38,916 nt of DNA from Clostridia bacterium (GCA_017623475.1 JAGAPC010000007.1:1-38916); one strand, 5' to 3'; counted from the stretch's first letter, positions 6,698 through 15,285 are shown. The notes: generated by a model from the sequence alone, not told the origin. Numbers and translations are program-made.

Positions 6698-8063
6698 GGT
6701 AATTGCAAAGCTTGACCCAAAATTTCAGCCCCTTTCTTTAATCTGCCGTGAGATGCGGGAGGCTACCCGAAACGACGGTCAGGATCTGGTGATCGGGATT
6801 GAACGGAACAAGGGATATACTACGACCTATAAAACCCGGATTTTCCGCGACGGCACCGGTCACGATGAAGAGAATTTCAAATTCGTCGAGCGCATTACGA
6901 AATCTCTCTTGTGGGTTGCCGGCGGTTATCGGATCATTATCGCGGGCAGTGACGTTGTGGGAAATAAGATCAAAGAAGCCTTTTCCCACGGCGGAAGCAG
7001 AGACTTTGACGTAAAATTCATGGAGCGCGTCTATGAACAGGACTTTTCCGTTGAGGTAAGATCCTTGGAAAACGCCCCGAAGGACAAGTCCGCCGCCGCC
7101 CCCATCGGACGGCATTTGGACGGTTGTCGGATCGGCTTTGACGCCGGCGGAAGCGACCGTAAGGTAAGCGCCGTCGTCAACGGCGAAAGCGTCTATTCCG
7201 AAGAGGTGGTTTGGTTTCCCAAGATCAATTCCGATTCCAATTACCACTATCAAGGGATTCTGCAGGCAATGAAGACCGCCGCCTCCCATATGCCTCGTGT
7301 CGATGCCATCGGCGTGTCCAGCGCAGGGGTTTATATCGACAACCGCATCATGGTCGCTTCCCTCTTTTTGAAGGTCAACGACGAGGATTTTGATAAGACC
7401 GTAAAAAATATGTACCTTGACGTTGCCAAGGAAATCGGCGAAAATATTCCCATCGAGGTTGCCAACGACGGTGACGTTACTGCCCTTGCAGGCGCGATGG
7501 ATCTGAACGACGATTCCGTTTTGGGCATCGCTATGGGGACGTCGGAAGCAGGGGGATACGTGGATCCTCAAGGCAACATCACCGGCTGGTTGAACGAAAT
7601 GGCGTTCGTGCCCGTTGATTATTGCGAGGAAGCTATGGTGGACGAGTGGTCGGGGGACTACGGCTGCGGCGTAAAGTATTTCTCCCAAGACGGTGTGATT
7701 AAACTTGCCCCCTATGCCGGAATCGACTTGGACGAGAATCTTTCCCCGGCAGAAAAACTGAAAGTAGTTCAGGAATTGATGAAACAGGGCGATGAGCGCG
7801 CCGCCGCAATCTACGATACCATCGGCGTCTATTTCGGCTACGCCATCGCGTATTACGCTGAGTTTTTTGATATCAAGCACGTTCTGATTATGGGACGGGT
7901 TACCTCCGGCGAAGGAGGAGTGATCCTTTTGAAGCGAACCCAAGAGGTTCTCGACACCGAATTCCCCGAGCTTGCCCAAAAGATTCAACTGCACATCCCC
8001 GATGAAAAATCCCGCCGGGTCGGTCAATCCGTCGCCGCCGCAAGCTTGCCCAAAATTAACTGA
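6687..8063 (+). CDS. ROK-like sugar kinase with N-terminal extension, zinc motif absent
   Basis: 458 residues from ATG 6687 (GGAGG at 6671-6675). Residues 1-140 form an extension I do not recognise. From residue 147 the protein follows an ASKHA/ROK plan: phosphate-1 loop IGFDAGGSDRKVSAVV, IGVSSAGVYIDNR (208-220), VANDGDVTAL at 258-267 (Asp261 in the place of the catalytic Asp of ENDANAAA), and IAMGTSEAGGYVDPQGNITG (281-300). The zinc signature of ROK enzymes (CGxxGCxE type) is not kept: the matching stretch reads DYGCGVKYFSQDG. Its overlap with nagA suggests it phosphorylates GlcNAc or a related sugar, making the NagA substrate. A non-catalytic sensor role is the main alternative. Terminator follows. 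Confidence 0.75.
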   Translation: MKPKVIAKLDPKFQPLSLICREMREATRNDGQDLVIGIERNKGYTTTYKTRIFRDGTGHDEENFKFVERITKSLLWVAGGYRIIIAGSDVVGNKIKEAFSHGGSRDFDVKFMERVYEQDFSVEVRSLENAPKDKSAAAPIGRHLDGCRIGFDAGGSDRKVSAVVNGESVYSEEVVWFPKINSDSNYHYQGILQAMKTAASHMPRVDAIGVSSAGVYIDNRIMVASLFLKVNDEDFDKTVKNMYLDVAKEIGENIPIEVANDGDVTALAGAMDLNDDSVLGIAMGTSEAGGYVDPQGNITGWLNEMAFVPVDYCEEAMVDEWSGDYGCGVKYFSQDGVIKLAPYAGIDLDENLSPAEKLKVVQELMKQGDERAAAIYDTIGVYFGYAIAYYAEFFDIKHVLIMGRVTSGEGGVILLKRTQEVLDTEFPELAQKIQLHIPDEKSRRVGQSVAAASLPKIN

Positions 8064-8067
8064 ATCG

Positions 8068-8103
8068 AAATGTCCGCGGCATGAAGCTCCGCGGGCATTT
8101 TTC
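8068..8103 (+). terminator. Intrinsic terminator after the nagA operon
   Basis: 12-bp stem with one G-T pair, AAATGTCCGCGG (8068-8079) and CCGCGGGCATTT (8089-8100), 9-base loop, followed by more T. Confidence 0.85.
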
Positions 8104-8114
8104 TGCAAAAATGA

Positions 8115-8143
8115 TTGACAGTTCCTCAAAAGTATGGTATAAT
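8115..8143 (+). promoter_or_regulatory. Consensus sigma-A promoter of the endonuclease IV-like operon
   Basis: TTGACA (8115-8120), 17-bp spacer ending in TGG, TATAAT (8138-8143): a full consensus match with an extended -10. Confidence 0.92.
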
Positions 8144-8181
8144 AAACGTAAATTGATCGTCCTATCAAAGGAGAAATTTAC

Positions 8182-9042
8182 ATGGTACAGTTCGGTCCTG
8201 CCGGAACCCCCCAAGGCTTTTTCGATCGGGGATATAAAAAATCCATTCAACTGCCCGAATATCTCGACGAGATCGGGCTGGAGTTATTTGAATATCAATG
8301 CGGAAACGGAGTCACCGTCGGCGAAAACACCGCCCGAAAATTGGGGGAAGCCTTTCGGTTGAAGGGGAAGACTTTGTCGGTTCACGCGCCTTATTTTATT
8401 TCCCTTTCCTCCGTGGAGCCGGAAAAACGGGATAACAGCATCGGCTATATTTTAAAAACCGCCCGCGCCGCCCATTGGATGGGGGCTGACCGCATCGTCG
8501 TTCACAGCGGAAGCTGCGCCAAGATCAGCAGGGAAGAGGCTCTTGCCCTTGCGAAGCAAACCCTTTCCCGCGCCGCAGACGCCTTGAAAAACGAGCATTT
8601 GGATCATATTATCGTCTGTCCTGAAACGATGGGAAAAATCAACCAATTAGGGACGTTGGACGAGGTTCTGGAGCTTTGTAAGGTCAACGATTCCTTTTTG
8701 CCCACGGTGGATTTCGGGCACTTAAACGCCCGCACCCAGGGGGGAGTTGTCACCAAGGAAGATTATCTTGCGATCCTGAATCGAATCGAAGACGTCTTGG
8801 GCGAGGAACGGATGCGTCGGATGCACGTGCATTTCTCCAAGATCGAATATACTGCCGGGGGAGAAAAGAAGCACCTGACCTTTGCCGATACGGTGTTCGG
8901 TCCCGATTTTGAACCCCTTGCGGATCTGTTGGTGCAAAAAAATTCCAACGCCCACATAATTTGCGAATCGGACGGAACGATGGACGTGGATTCCGTTGCC
9001 ATGAAAAAAATGTATCTTGCTGCCATGGAGGTTGAACGATGA
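8182..9042 (+). CDS. Endonuclease IV-like TIM-barrel protein
   Basis: 286 residues, AAAGGAG before ATG 8182. The pattern is that of the AP-endonuclease IV / sugar-phosphate isomerase TIM-barrel family. Counterparts of the Nfo trinuclear zinc ligands are visible: His68 (SVHAPY), His108 (VVHSGS), Glu148 (CPETMG), Asp177 and His180 (TVDFGHLNAR), His215 (MHVHFSK), His231 and Glu262 (CESDG). The Asp of the DRH motif of Nfo appears as Lys in KKH at 229-231, so the third metal site may differ. If it is an AP endonuclease it cleaves DNA 5' to abasic sites in base excision repair. Its stop overlaps the start of the next gene (ATGA). Confidence 0.8.
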   Translation: MVQFGPAGTPQGFFDRGYKKSIQLPEYLDEIGLELFEYQCGNGVTVGENTARKLGEAFRLKGKTLSVHAPYFISLSSVEPEKRDNSIGYILKTARAAHWMGADRIVVHSGSCAKISREEALALAKQTLSRAADALKNEHLDHIIVCPETMGKINQLGTLDEVLELCKVNDSFLPTVDFGHLNARTQGGVVTKEDYLAILNRIEDVLGEERMRRMHVHFSKIEYTAGGEKKHLTFADTVFGPDFEPLADLLVQKNSNAHIICESDGTMDVDSVAMKKMYLAAMEVER

Positions 9043-10118
9043 ACGAATTTGCACAAAAATTACTTTCCAAATTGCCGGAAAACGCCGCCTACGTTTCCTT
9101 TCGCCCCGAAAACCGCCGTTATTTGACGGGGATCACCTCTTCCAACGGTATGGTTTTGATCTGCGAAGAAAAGCAGGTATTTTATACGGATTTTCGCTAT
9201 ATTACGATGGCGCGCAAGGATATCCGCCCCGGTTATTCCGTGGAATTGCTGGAAAAATCCTTCTCCGCCACTCTGTCGGAGGAACTTCCCAACAGTGTGA
9301 AGACCGTCTATTTTGAAGACGAATTTTTAACCTATAAGGAGTTCCGCACCATCGCAGACGCCCTGTCCGACCGCTTCACGTTGGTTGGCGACGAAAAGGT
9401 GCTGTCCGACCTTCGGATGATTAAATCCGAACTTGAAATCGAAAAGATCGTTACCGCCCAATCCTTTACCGACAAGGCTTTTGCCCATATCTGCGATTTT
9501 ATTGCGTCAAATTGGAACAAGGGCGATCTGACCGAACAGCGCGTTGCCACGGAGATCGACTACGCCATGAAGTGCGCCGGCGCGTCGAATCCCTCCTTTG
9601 ACACCATCGTTGCTGCAGGGGAAAACGGCGCAAAGCCCCACGCCGTTCCATCGGAACGAGTGATCCGCGCAGGAGATCTGATTACGATGGATTTCGGCTC
9701 GGTTTACGACGGCTACTGCTCCGATATGACCCGCACCGTTGCCGTCGGTCACGCGTCCGACCATCAGCGGGAGATCTACGAGATCGTCCTTGCCGCCCAG
9801 CAAAATGCGTTGCAACATTTGAAAGCAGGCATGACCGGAAAGGAAATCGACGCCCTTGCGCGGAACGTGATTGTGGATCGGGGATACGGCGACGCCTTCG
9901 GGCATTCCCTCGGTCACGGCGTGGGCTTGATGATTCACGAAGCCCCCAACTTTTCTTCTAAATACGAGGGGATCATCCCCGCAAATTCCGTCATGAGCGT
10001 CGAGCCCGGGATCTATCTTGCCGACGACTGCGGCGTTCGGATTGAGGATCTCGTCGTGGTTCTTGAGGGCGGTTGTCGGAATATCACCGCAAGCCCCAAG
10101 GAATTGATTATTCTGTAA
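9039..10118 (+). CDS. M24-family Xaa-Pro aminopeptidase/dipeptidase
   Basis: 359 residues, the length of YpdF/PepQ-type enzymes. An N-terminal creatinase-like domain (residues 1-125) precedes the pita-bread catalytic domain. The five metal ligands are visible: Asp218 (MDFGSVYDG), Asp229 (SDMTRT), His293 (GHSLGHGVGL), Glu322 (VEPGIY) and Glu336 (VRIEDLV). It hydrolyses peptides with proline in the second position, in the cytosol. The ATG overlaps the preceding stop by 4 bases, so it is translated with the endonuclease IV-like gene from one promoter. Aminopeptidase versus Xaa-Pro dipeptidase cannot be decided here. Confidence 0.92.
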   Translation: MNEFAQKLLSKLPENAAYVSFRPENRRYLTGITSSNGMVLICEEKQVFYTDFRYITMARKDIRPGYSVELLEKSFSATLSEELPNSVKTVYFEDEFLTYKEFRTIADALSDRFTLVGDEKVLSDLRMIKSELEIEKIVTAQSFTDKAFAHICDFIASNWNKGDLTEQRVATEIDYAMKCAGASNPSFDTIVAAGENGAKPHAVPSERVIRAGDLITMDFGSVYDGYCSDMTRTVAVGHASDHQREIYEIVLAAQQNALQHLKAGMTGKEIDALARNVIVDRGYGDAFGHSLGHGVGLMIHEAPNFSSKYEGIIPANSVMSVEPGIYLADDCGVRIEDLVVVLEGGCRNITASPKELIIL

Positions 10119-10134
10119 TATTGAGGTGACTGAT

Positions 10135-10641
10135 TTGAAAAAACGTAATCTTCGCATCATTTCCTCCGGGTTTTCCTACGGCGCCGTCATCGGTATGCTG
10201 TTGTTTTTAATCAACACGCCCCCCGATTCGGTGTTGCTTCAAACCTTAAAAACTCTTCTCGTCGCCGCGATTTGCGCCCTGGTTTCCGGGATTGTAATTA
10301 CCGGCATCCTGTTCCTGGTTGAATTCTTCCGCGCAAAAACTTACGCCCCCTATCGGGCGGAATTGGCAGGGGACGGGGAGATCCTTCTCGAAGATTCCGC
10401 CTCTCGGATTTTGGAAGATCGGACGGTAAAGGGATGGCTTTTTCTGACTCCGAAATCCCTTGCCTTTTTCAGTTCTCAAAATCAACCGTGGCGAATCGAC
10501 CTGTCGGATATTTCTGAAATACAGATTTCCGATGCAAAAAAAGGGCAGATCACCGTTTCCACCGCCACTCAGTCGGAGATCTTTTCCGTTTCCGACGCCC
10601 TTGCCTGGTTTAACGCCGTGGGCGATCGGCAAAGTCAATAA
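10135..10641 (+). CDS. Small two-TM membrane protein with GRAM/PH-like domain
   Basis: 168 residues from a TTG start at 10135 with GAGGTGA about 6 bases upstream; the in-frame GTG at 10126 lies inside that ribosome site. Basic N-terminus (KKRN), two hydrophobic segments (about residues 12-28 and 38-62), then a soluble domain. Residues 85-165 read like a GRAM/PH-type beta domain (GWLFLTPKSLAFFSSQ, then WRIDLSDISEIQI), a fold that often binds membranes or lipids. I cannot assign a role. It follows the M24 gene by 16 bases and is the last gene of that operon; a terminator follows. Confidence 0.72.
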   Translation: MKKRNLRIISSGFSYGAVIGMLLFLINTPPDSVLLQTLKTLLVAAICALVSGIVITGILFLVEFFRAKTYAPYRAELAGDGEILLEDSASRILEDRTVKGWLFLTPKSLAFFSSQNQPWRIDLSDISEIQISDAKKGQITVSTATQSEIFSVSDALAWFNAVGDRQSQ

Positions 10642-10647
10642 AAAAAC

Positions 10648-10685
10648 ACCCTACTGTCAAAAAACGGCAGTAGGGTATCTTTTTG
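10648..10685. terminator. Terminator between convergent genes
   Basis: 9-bp perfect stem, ACCCTACTG (10648-10656) and CAGTAGGGT (10668-10676), extendable by TC/GG with a G-T pair. A-tract before and T-tract after let it serve both strands. Confidence 0.85.
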
Positions 10686-10690
10686 CATTA

Positions 10691-13084
10691 TTAAGAATTT
10701 GCTTCGGAAGAATCGGACGTTTCGTGATCCGTTTCCGAATCGGACGTTTCGGAATTCGAGTCCGAAGCTTCGTCTGACGTAGTGTCGGAATCTATATCGC
10801 TCGTGACGGTATTTTCCGTTGCGGAGTCAGTGCTGACCGTATCGGTGGAGGTTTCGGTCGTTTCGGTGTCGGATTCCTCCGAATCACTCGTAGCAGCGTC
10901 ATCCGAGGTTTCCAAATCTTCCTCCGTATCGGTGGAATCCTCCTCGTCGGTCGTCGGAAGATATTCCGGACCTCTGGAGTCTTCAACGGCAACGCCGGAC
11001 GCATCGTAAACCGTGTAATCGTATCCGCCTTCCACCCGGTAATAATAGACGGTTTTTCCGAGGAAGGTTTCGGCTTCATCGTAGTTTTGCTGAACGATGA
11101 CCCGATCCTTTTCATCATACTCAAAGGTGTAATAGCCGGTGGCAACCCCATCCGCGTCATAATTGGTCTGCATCGTAACGAGTCCGGATTCGTCGTACTG
11201 CTTCTTCACGATGGGCTTATTCAGAATATCCGCATCCAAAGATTCAATCATAACCCCGTCGTCATTATAGGTGTACGAGGTTTTTATCATCACCTTCGTC
11301 GTACTGTCCAGGGTGCGCTTTTGGATGATTTGGTCCTTTTCGTCGTAGGTATATTCATTCAAGGAAATTTCTCTGCCGTTTTCGTAAAGGGTTTCGGAAA
11401 GAATCCGTTCCTTCGCGTCAAGGGTTCGGTCGTAAACGGTTTTCCCGGATTTATCAAACAAGGTTTCCTGCTTTTTATACCCTTCTTCCGCATAGGCGAA
11501 TAAGAATTGCTCGTACAGATTTTCCGCAACGATCTCGTTGATCCGCATCGTGACCAATCCCTTGTCGTCGTATTCCTCGCAGAAATAATCTGTTTTAACT
11601 CCGCTATCCGAGAAATTCGTCTTTTCCTTTTTGATGATCCGTTGCTTGTCATCGTACTTGGTTTTTTCTTCCAAAACAAGCGTTCCGACGGCGTTGAACT
11701 GATAAAGATTGGTCATGAATCCCGCGTCGTTATAGACTGCCTTTTCGGTCAATACGTTTTGCCCGTTGTAAATTTCGCACTCCGTGACGTTTCCGCCGTC
11801 GTTGCGGGTGTAAACGGTGTAGCTTTCAATGAGTCCGCTGTTTTCCTTATTGTAAACGATGGATTTGGAAACGTATCCCTTTTTATCGTATTCGTAGCCG
11901 TAGCAATAGTGAATGGAACCGTCGGAATTCAGGGCGGTTTCCTTGGTAACCTGGTTTTTGTTGTTGAATACCTTCAAGATCTGGCTCTTCATCGTTCCGT
12001 CGCCGGCGTAGGTGACCTGCTTGATGGGATTTTCGTTCAGATCGTAGTTAAAGGTTTTGTATTGAAGAATCGCTCCGCTTCCGTCGTACTCAATCGTTTT
12101 CGCCAAAAGGTTCTTTTCGTTGTATTGATTTACGGTTCTGCTTTGAATGGCGTTTTGAGCATTGTACAGGGTTTTGGTCAGTAGTTGCTTTGCGGTGTTA
12201 TATTCGTAAACGATCCGGTTTTTCACGTTCTTTGCTTCATCGTAATGGATCTCTTCCGTTACCAGGGTTCCGGCGTAGGTCATTTGATGGGTTAAAACGG
12301 CTTCGTCGTAATACTGTGCCGTATGAAGATTCCCCTGATCGTCCAGGATCAAAACGGCAGTTTCGGTGCGGTTATCCTCCAAATAGTAGGTGGTTTCCGC
12401 CAAGATCGATCCGTCCTCGGCGACGGTGTATTTTACCGATTGAACCATTTGTCCGTCCTTGTAATACGAGGAAAGGATCTTGGTATTTCCGTCGTATTCG
12501 TGGGCGTAATAGTGATCCACGTTTCCGTCTGCGGCGTAAGCGATTTCCTTGACGCAGTTTCCTTTGTCAAATTTTGCCACGGCTACGATGTTGCCGGTAG
12601 TGCCGTATTGCGTAATTTCCTTTAAATTTCCAAGCAGTGAAAAATTCGAAACGCCGTTATTGATGGAAATTCCCATCCCCCAATATTGGTAGGTGTAATT
12701 TTTCATATTTGCGTTTCGGATTCCGAAAAATGCGGTAAACAGAATGACTGCCGCGGCAATCACCGATGCCGAGGAAATCAGTATGATATTGCGGATTTTT
12801 GCTCTCTGACGTCGGGTTTCTTCATCAATTTCCGGTTTTTGGCGTTGCTTTCCCCGCCGACCGCCGGCAGGAGAGACGGCAGTTTCCGGCTCAACCTCCG
12901 AGACACGCTCAAACTTTATCGTTCCCCCGGCGATTTCTTCTTCCGCTTCCATCGCTGCGGGATCCTTCGGGTCTTCTACGGTATCAAAATCCGGAATACT
13001 CAACTGATCCAGATCGATATTATCAAGGTCTGCATTTTTTTGTTCTTTCAATTTCTGAAGTTCTTCAAGAAATTTCGGATCCAT
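10691..13084 (-). CDS. Membrane-anchored YD (RHS-like) repeat protein with acidic Ser/Asp/Thr tail
   Basis: 797 residues. Residues 1-98 are charged and acidic, ending in a basic cluster (RRQRAKIRN); residues 99-121 form one transmembrane helix. The positive-inside rule puts the N-terminus in the cytoplasm and the rest outside. Residues about 155-700 are a long run of degenerate repeats of about 20-22 residues, of the YD/RHS or MORN-like kind, with units such as YDEKDRVIVQQNYDEAETFL, EYDKKGYVSKSIVY and QYDESGLVTMQTNYDADGVA. Residues 702-797 are a low-complexity tail of Ser, Asp, Thr and Glu. There is no LPXTG anchor, RHS core box or C-terminal toxin domain, so it is not a standard RHS toxin. 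A surface scaffold or wall-spanning protein is my inference; I know no named homologue. GAAAGGGG precedes the ATG. Confidence 0.78.
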   Translation of the reverse strand: MDPKFLEELQKLKEQKNADLDNIDLDQLSIPDFDTVEDPKDPAAMEAEEEIAGGTIKFERVSEVEPETAVSPAGGRRGKQRQKPEIDEETRRQRAKIRNIILISSASVIAAAVILFTAFFGIRNANMKNYTYQYWGMGISINNGVSNFSLLGNLKEITQYGTTGNIVAVAKFDKGNCVKEIAYAADGNVDHYYAHEYDGNTKILSSYYKDGQMVQSVKYTVAEDGSILAETTYYLEDNRTETAVLILDDQGNLHTAQYYDEAVLTHQMTYAGTLVTEEIHYDEAKNVKNRIVYEYNTAKQLLTKTLYNAQNAIQSRTVNQYNEKNLLAKTIEYDGSGAILQYKTFNYDLNENPIKQVTYAGDGTMKSQILKVFNNKNQVTKETALNSDGSIHYCYGYEYDKKGYVSKSIVYNKENSGLIESYTVYTRNDGGNVTECEIYNGQNVLTEKAVYNDAGFMTNLYQFNAVGTLVLEEKTKYDDKQRIIKKEKTNFSDSGVKTDYFCEEYDDKGLVTMRINEIVAENLYEQFLFAYAEEGYKKQETLFDKSGKTVYDRTLDAKERILSETLYENGREISLNEYTYDEKDQIIQKRTLDSTTKVMIKTSYTYNDDGVMIESLDADILNKPIVKKQYDESGLVTMQTNYDADGVATGYYTFEYDEKDRVIVQQNYDEAETFLGKTVYYYRVEGGYDYTVYDASGVAVEDSRGPEYLPTTDEEDSTDTEEDLETSDDAATSDSEESDTETTETSTDTVSTDSATENTVTSDIDSDTTSDEASDSNSETSDSETDHETSDSSEANS
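10694..10981 (-). repeat. Low-complexity Ser/Asp/Thr/Glu-coding tract
   Basis: The DNA encoding the last 96 residues of the YD-repeat protein consists of repeated TCGGA/TCCGA-like units on the plus strand (Ser-Asp/Ser-Glu dipeptides). Such tracts can change length by slippage. Similar acidic Ser-Asp tails occur in surface proteins as extended stalks. Confidence 0.75.
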
Positions 13085-13134
13085 GTCGTTCCCCTTTCAG
13101 GAAAGAGAATTACTAACTTATAATTATTATAATA

Positions 13135-13163
13135 ATTATATCATACTTTTCTCGGAATTGCAA
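13135..13163 (-). promoter_or_regulatory. Sigma-A promoter of the YD-repeat gene
   Basis: On the minus strand TTGCAA (13158-13163), 17-bp spacer ending in TGA, TATAAT (13135-13140). It is back to back with the glycosidase promoter. Confidence 0.8.
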
Positions 13164-13242
13164 CCGTTTTTCGGAAAATGAAAGAATTTCTTGACAAATA
13201 CGGCGGATCGTATCGGTTTTGTATGATGTTTCAAGCTTTTTG

Positions 13243-13271
13243 TTGACATTGACGTGTGGATATGTTATAAT
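13243..13271 (+). promoter_or_regulatory. Consensus sigma-A promoter of the glycosidase gene
   Basis: TTGACA (13243-13248), 17-bp spacer ending in TGT, TATAAT (13266-13271). A second TTGACA at 13191-13196 has no well-placed -10 box. The promoter rules out the in-frame ATG at 13219 as the start of the next gene. Confidence 0.9.
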
Positions 13272-13308
13272 AAATCAGCAGAATTTTGCGGTTAGGAGAA
13301 TGAATAAA

Positions 13309-15285
13309 ATGCAGGGTACTGATTTTATTACGTCGAATTATGATATCGACCGGATTCTTCGGCGGAAATACGTGGACAACGTCCCTTTGGGTTACAACGA
13401 AAACGTCTTTTCCCTTTATCAGCCCGGTTGGGGATTTGATCGGAATGATATCTACCGCACCGGAAATCCCTCCGGATGGGGGATGCTCGTCAGCGTGACG
13501 GTAAACGGAACGCCGGTTTCGGTGACCTCTGCCACCTTTATCCCAAGCTACGTAACGTCTTGTGGAAGCGGCAGTAACGTTGCGATCGATGGGTATAAAT
13601 ACATTTCGCCCGACGATTTCGCCGCCGTAATTTTAAAGGTAACGAACCGCGGCTCTTCTCCTGCGGAGATTTGCGTTACCGCCTCTTCCGACGTTGCCGT
13701 GGCGACCGATAACGTACTTTCCGGGGTTGCCGGTGGGCTTCCCATCACCATTTCGGGGGATCAAGGATTTGATACGAATGGGAACGAATTGATTCGAAGC
13801 GTTTCCCTTTGTTCGGGGGAGACCGCGGAATTCCGCATCGTTATGTCGATGACGGAGATTTCTCCGGAACACTTTTTTTCGGATGAAGATCCCCTCGCAA
13901 CCCAAAAGAGAAGATTCCATCAATGGTTTTTGGAAAATATTCCTTATCTCGACGTTCCCGACGAGCAGATCCGACAAATCTATTATTTCCGTTGGTACAC
14001 CTACCGCAATCATATCCGCAAAACGACCGACGGCTATTACGTCATTACGGAATTTCTGCCCAACGTCCGCTGGGCAGGGCTTCACAATGCAATCAACTGT
14101 CCTGCCGCGATGCACGTCGAAGAAGGGCGCTGGTTGAAAAATCCCCAATATATCAACGATTATTTGACCTATTGGTTGTATAAAGACAGCGTCTTCCATT
14201 ACAGCTGCTGGTTGACGACGGCGTATTACGAACGGTATCTGGTCAACCGAGATCCTACCATTTTTAAGGATCTGAACCGTTTGAAGGAGATTTACGCCGA
14301 TTGGATTTCCAAGCGTTATCACGAAGAAATGGGGCTGTATTATCAGGATGCGGGAAAGGACGGCATGGAGTCGGCGGTGGGCGGCAACGGATACCGTCCT
14401 ACCATCAACTCTTATCAGTATGCAGACGCCGTAACCCTTGCCCGCCTGTGTGAGTTGTCAAAGGATTTGCAGGGGAAAGAATCCTTTACCCGACAGGCAG
14501 AAACCATCAAGGCAACCATGAACGAAAAGCTTTGGGATCAAAGGGATTGCTTTTATAAAATCATCCGTAAAAATCAAACCGAAAAAATCGACGCACGGGA
14601 ATTGTTGGGATATATCCCGTGGATGTTCCGTCTGCCCGACGATACGGTGGAATTCGGAACGGCGTGGCGTTATCTGATGCGCGAAGATGGATTTTGGTCT
14701 GAATACGGACCTCGAACGGCAGAATTTGAGTACGCCGCCCGAAATCCCGTCGCCGATTACGGCGGAGGAACCTGCCGCTGGAACGGTCCGTCATGGCCCT
14801 TTGCGACCACCCAAACGCTGATCTCCATGGCAAACGTCCTGAACGATTACAAAAATCAAACCTTCGTTGATAAAAACGACTATTTTAAGGTGCTTCAAAC
14901 CTACGCGAAATCCCAATATAAAAACGGCGCGCCCTGGATTGCGGAAAACCTGGACGCGGATAACGGAACGTGGATCGCCGACTGTGACCGAAGCCCCAAC
15001 TACAACCATTCCGAGTTTGCCAATCTTATTATTACCGGATTGCTGGGGATTCGCCCCGATGAAGGTGACGTTCTCACGGTAAATCCCATGATTCCCGACG
15101 ATTGGCAATACTTCTGCCTGGAAAACGTGCCTTATGGCGGGAAGCTTATAACCTTACTATACGATAAAGACGGCACGCACTACGGTCAGGGCGTTGGTTT
15201 TCGTATCTACGTGGACGGAACGTGTCGGATGACGACGGAAACGGTTCAACCGTCGTCCCTGAACCTGTGTGAAATTTCTGATTGA
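13309..15285 (+). CDS. MGH1/GH63-like (alpha/alpha)6-barrel glycoside hydrolase
   Basis: 658 residues from ATG 13309; AGGAG at 13294-13298 is 10 bases upstream, whereas the ATG at 13300 is too close to it. The N-terminal third (to about residue 190) is beta-rich, as in the sandwich domain of clan GH-G/GH63-type enzymes. The C-terminal part has the helical-barrel landmarks GTCRWNGPSWPFATTQTL (near residue 490) and NYNHSEFANLIITGLLGI (near 564), then a closing VNPMIPDDWQYF and PYGGKLITLLYD. There is no signal peptide, so it acts inside the cell, perhaps on imported oligosaccharide or a compatible solute. The exact family and substrate cannot be read off. It is transcribed divergently from the YD-repeat gene. 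Confidence 0.78.
   Translation: MQGTDFITSNYDIDRILRRKYVDNVPLGYNENVFSLYQPGWGFDRNDIYRTGNPSGWGMLVSVTVNGTPVSVTSATFIPSYVTSCGSGSNVAIDGYKYISPDDFAAVILKVTNRGSSPAEICVTASSDVAVATDNVLSGVAGGLPITISGDQGFDTNGNELIRSVSLCSGETAEFRIVMSMTEISPEHFFSDEDPLATQKRRFHQWFLENIPYLDVPDEQIRQIYYFRWYTYRNHIRKTTDGYYVITEFLPNVRWAGLHNAINCPAAMHVEEGRWLKNPQYINDYLTYWLYKDSVFHYSCWLTTAYYERYLVNRDPTIFKDLNRLKEIYADWISKRYHEEMGLYYQDAGKDGMESAVGGNGYRPTINSYQYADAVTLARLCELSKDLQGKESFTRQAETIKATMNEKLWDQRDCFYKIIRKNQTEKIDARELLGYIPWMFRLPDDTVEFGTAWRYLMREDGFWSEYGPRTAEFEYAARNPVADYGGGTCRWNGPSWPFATTQTLISMANVLNDYKNQTFVDKNDYFKVLQTYAKSQYKNGAPWIAENLDADNGTWIADCDRSPNYNHSEFANLIITGLLGIRPDEGDVLTVNPMIPDDWQYFCLENVPYGGKLITLLYDKDGTHYGQGVGFRIYVDGTCRMTTETVQPSSLNLCEISD

Noticed and set aside
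6738..8168. 476-residue minus-strand open frame across the ROK-like gene
   Set aside because: No ribosome site, no recognisable domain, and the plus-strand gene has clear motifs, start and terminator.
10691..13084. RHS/polymorphic toxin with an immunity gene
   Set aside because: There is no RHS core box or C-terminal toxin domain, the C-terminus is a low-complexity tail, and no small immunity-like gene lies downstream.
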